In this document: positions 7,620 through 8,078 of the stretch, one piece after another
Layout of the letters: the number at the start of each line of letters is the position of its first letter
Position numbering within the stretch: position 1 is the stretch's first letter
NCBI GenBank assembly: GCA_003506635.1
Contig: DNZB01000133.1
Location: 2,241-10,318, forward strand
Direction: 5' to 3'
DNA length: 8,078 bases
Origin: Parvularcula sp.
GTDB taxonomy: Bacteria; Pseudomonadota; Alphaproteobacteria; Caulobacterales; Parvularculaceae
Translations under genes and position numbers: made by a program
The notes under the pieces: model-generated
What the model was told of the DNA's origin: nothing
The model's database searches: none
What the model saw: the letters and a program-made list of their open reading frames with translations, nothing else

Positions 7620-7657
7620 TGGTCGGTGGTCAGTGGTCGGTTTAGAGGGGAAGATCA
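7614..7657 (+). repeat. left arm: four heptamers plus inner 11-base inverted repeat
   Basis: Four tandem heptamers run GGTTAGT (7614-7620), GGTCGGT (7621-7627), GGTCAGT (7628-7634) and GGTCGGT (7635-7641). After TTAGA comes GGGGAAGATCA (7647-7657), which mirrors TGATCTTCTCC at 8047-8057 with one G.T position. The first heptamer overlaps the end of argB, and the inner block contains the ribosome binding site of the following gene. Confidence 0.85.
7646..7653 (+). promoter_or_regulatory. ribosome binding site of the four-helix-bundle gene
   Basis: AGGGGAAG ends seven bases before the TTG at 7661 and supports that unusual start; no in-frame ATG lies nearby. Nearly all of it falls in the inner inverted repeat, so pairing with 8047-8057 would hide it from ribosomes. 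Confidence 0.55.
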
Positions 7658-7660
7658 AAT

Positions 7661-8035
7661 TTGGCCGACACTAGAAGTTTTGAGGACCTCGATGTCTGGA
7701 AGAAGTCGATTGATCTTGCGGAGATCATTTATCTCGCCAGCAGGTCGTGGCCGAATGGCGAGCGCTTCGGCCTGTTCCAGCAAATCAGACGATCCGCGTC
7801 CTCGGCGGCGGCCAACATCGCGGAAGGCGCCGAACGCGACGGGACGAAAGACTTTCTTCGCTTCTTGAGCATCGCTAACGGGTCGCTCGCCGAGACCAAG
7901 ACCTTTCTTATTCTTGCCGAGCGCCTGAAGTACCTGACGCCGGCGGACGCCGGGCGGTTGCAAGCGAGCGCGGACGAAATCAGGCGAATGCTTGCGGGGC
8001 TGAAGCGGTCCCTCAGTAGCCGCCTTGATCCTTGA
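7661..8035 (+). CDS. four-helix-bundle protein, S23 / 23S rRNA intervening-sequence family
   Basis: A 124-residue protein starting with TTG. The family signature is plain: FEDLDVWKKSIDLA at 7-20, QQIRRSASSAAANIAEGAER at 40-59, then a FLRFLSIANGSLAE block at 65-78 and an ERLKYLT block ending the third helix, followed by a fourth helix at about 94-118. There is no signal peptide or membrane segment. Relatives are encoded inside 23S rRNA intervening sequences and at many protein-gene loci; those of known structure form pentameric barrels and resemble the Avd accessory protein of diversity-generating retroelements, which binds nucleic acid. Its biochemical role is not established. The length is normal and the frame intact. 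It lies 41 bases after argB and is enclosed by the inverted arms, so it is probably the cargo of that element and not part of arginine metabolism. It has no visible promoter and may depend on read-through from the arginine operon. Confidence 0.88.
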   Translation: MADTRSFEDLDVWKKSIDLAEIIYLASRSWPNGERFGLFQQIRRSASSAAANIAEGAERDGTKDFLRFLSIANGSLAETKTFLILAERLKYLTPADAGRLQASADEIRRMLAGLKRSLSSRLDP

Positions 8036-8046
8036 ACTGGCTTTTG

Positions 8047-8078
8047 TGATCTTCTCCACTGACCACTGACCACTGACC
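8047..8078 (-). repeat. right arm: inner inverted repeat plus three heptamers, reaching the window edge
   Basis: TGATCTTCTCC (8047-8057) is followed without a gap by three exact ACTGACC heptamers (8058-8064, 8065-8071, 8072-8078), the reverse complement of the left-arm unit. The array stops only because the window ends, so more copies may follow. The right units are identical to one another while the left ones vary. Confidence 0.85.

Larger units (their letters stand above)
7614..8078 (+). mobile_element. candidate stem-enclosed element carrying a four-helix-bundle gene
   Basis: Inverted arms enclose one small gene. Left 7621-7641 pairs with right 8058-8078 (21 pairs), and left 7647-7657 pairs with right 8047-8057 (11 pairs); only TTAGA at 7642-7646 is unpaired. 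The enclosed 389 bases contain the whole ORF from start to stop and little else. Three positions (7625, 7639, 7649) are G opposite T, so the stem is complete in the sense RNA. 23S rRNA intervening sequences that encode S23-type proteins are known to be bounded by stems cut by RNase III; this has the same plan at the 3' end of an arginine gene. Mobility is inferred: no transposase, target duplication or second copy is visible, and the right boundary may lie beyond the window. Confidence 0.55.

Noticed and set aside
8036..8057. Intrinsic terminator after the four-helix-bundle gene
   Set aside because: CTTTTGTG has only four T's and follows no local hairpin; the bases here pair with the left arm instead.
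7655..8059. Minus-strand open frame antisense to the four-helix-bundle gene
   Set aside because: The plus-strand frame carries the S23-family signature and a ribosome binding site; the minus frame has neither.
7614..8078. CRISPR-like array
   Set aside because: The repeats are contiguous 7-base units without spacers and are inverted around a gene, unlike a CRISPR.

Overview
The window is GC-rich, densely coding chromosomal DNA that looks like an alphaproteobacterium. Three things point there: the histidine kinase has the PleC/DivJ-type dimerisation region common in that class; arginine is made with a transcarbamylase for acetylornithine plus a fused acetylglutamate synthase/kinase, a combination known from xanthomonads and Maricaulis/Parvularcula-like alphaproteobacteria; and a mirrored pair of palindromic repeats resembles a dispersed repeat frequent in alphaproteobacterial genomes. 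The assignment below class level is a guess.

Layout. Positions 1-89 (minus strand) may hold the first 29 codons of a gene that continues off the left edge; I do not recognise it. Positions 96-2330 (minus) encode a membrane-bound PAS-domain sensor histidine kinase with no response regulator in view. Positions 2331-2554 are a non-coding gap with two inverted copies of a palindromic repeat. Positions 2555-5161 (minus) encode the M1 zinc aminopeptidase PepN. A 123-bp divergent promoter region (5162-5284) separates it from a plus-strand arginine operon: N-acetylornithine carbamoyltransferase (5285-6298) and, one base later, bifunctional N-acetylglutamate synthase/kinase (6300-7619). These two catalyse the first two steps and the carbamoylation step of the acetylated arginine route, so citrulline would be reached through acetylcitrulline. 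Both active sites appear intact.

The most unusual part is the right end, 7614-8078. A small four-helix-bundle gene of the S23 / 23S-rRNA-intervening-sequence protein family (7661-8035, TTG start) sits between two inverted arms. Each arm has an outer heptamer array (GGTCAGT on the left, ACTGACC on the right) and an inner 11-base block. In sense RNA the arms can pair over 32 base pairs (29 Watson-Crick, 3 G.U) with one 5-nt bulge, enclosing essentially only the ORF. Every difference between the arms is a G.U wobble in the sense transcript. The outermost left heptamer contains the stop codon of the upstream arginine gene. This resembles the stem-enclosed intervening sequences of bacterial 23S rRNA, but located at the 3' end of a protein gene. 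I propose it as a compact mobile or RNA-processed element whose mechanism of movement is unknown. The right arm runs into the window edge, so the array may continue.

No tRNA, rRNA, CRISPR array, transposase or recognisable phage gene was seen.
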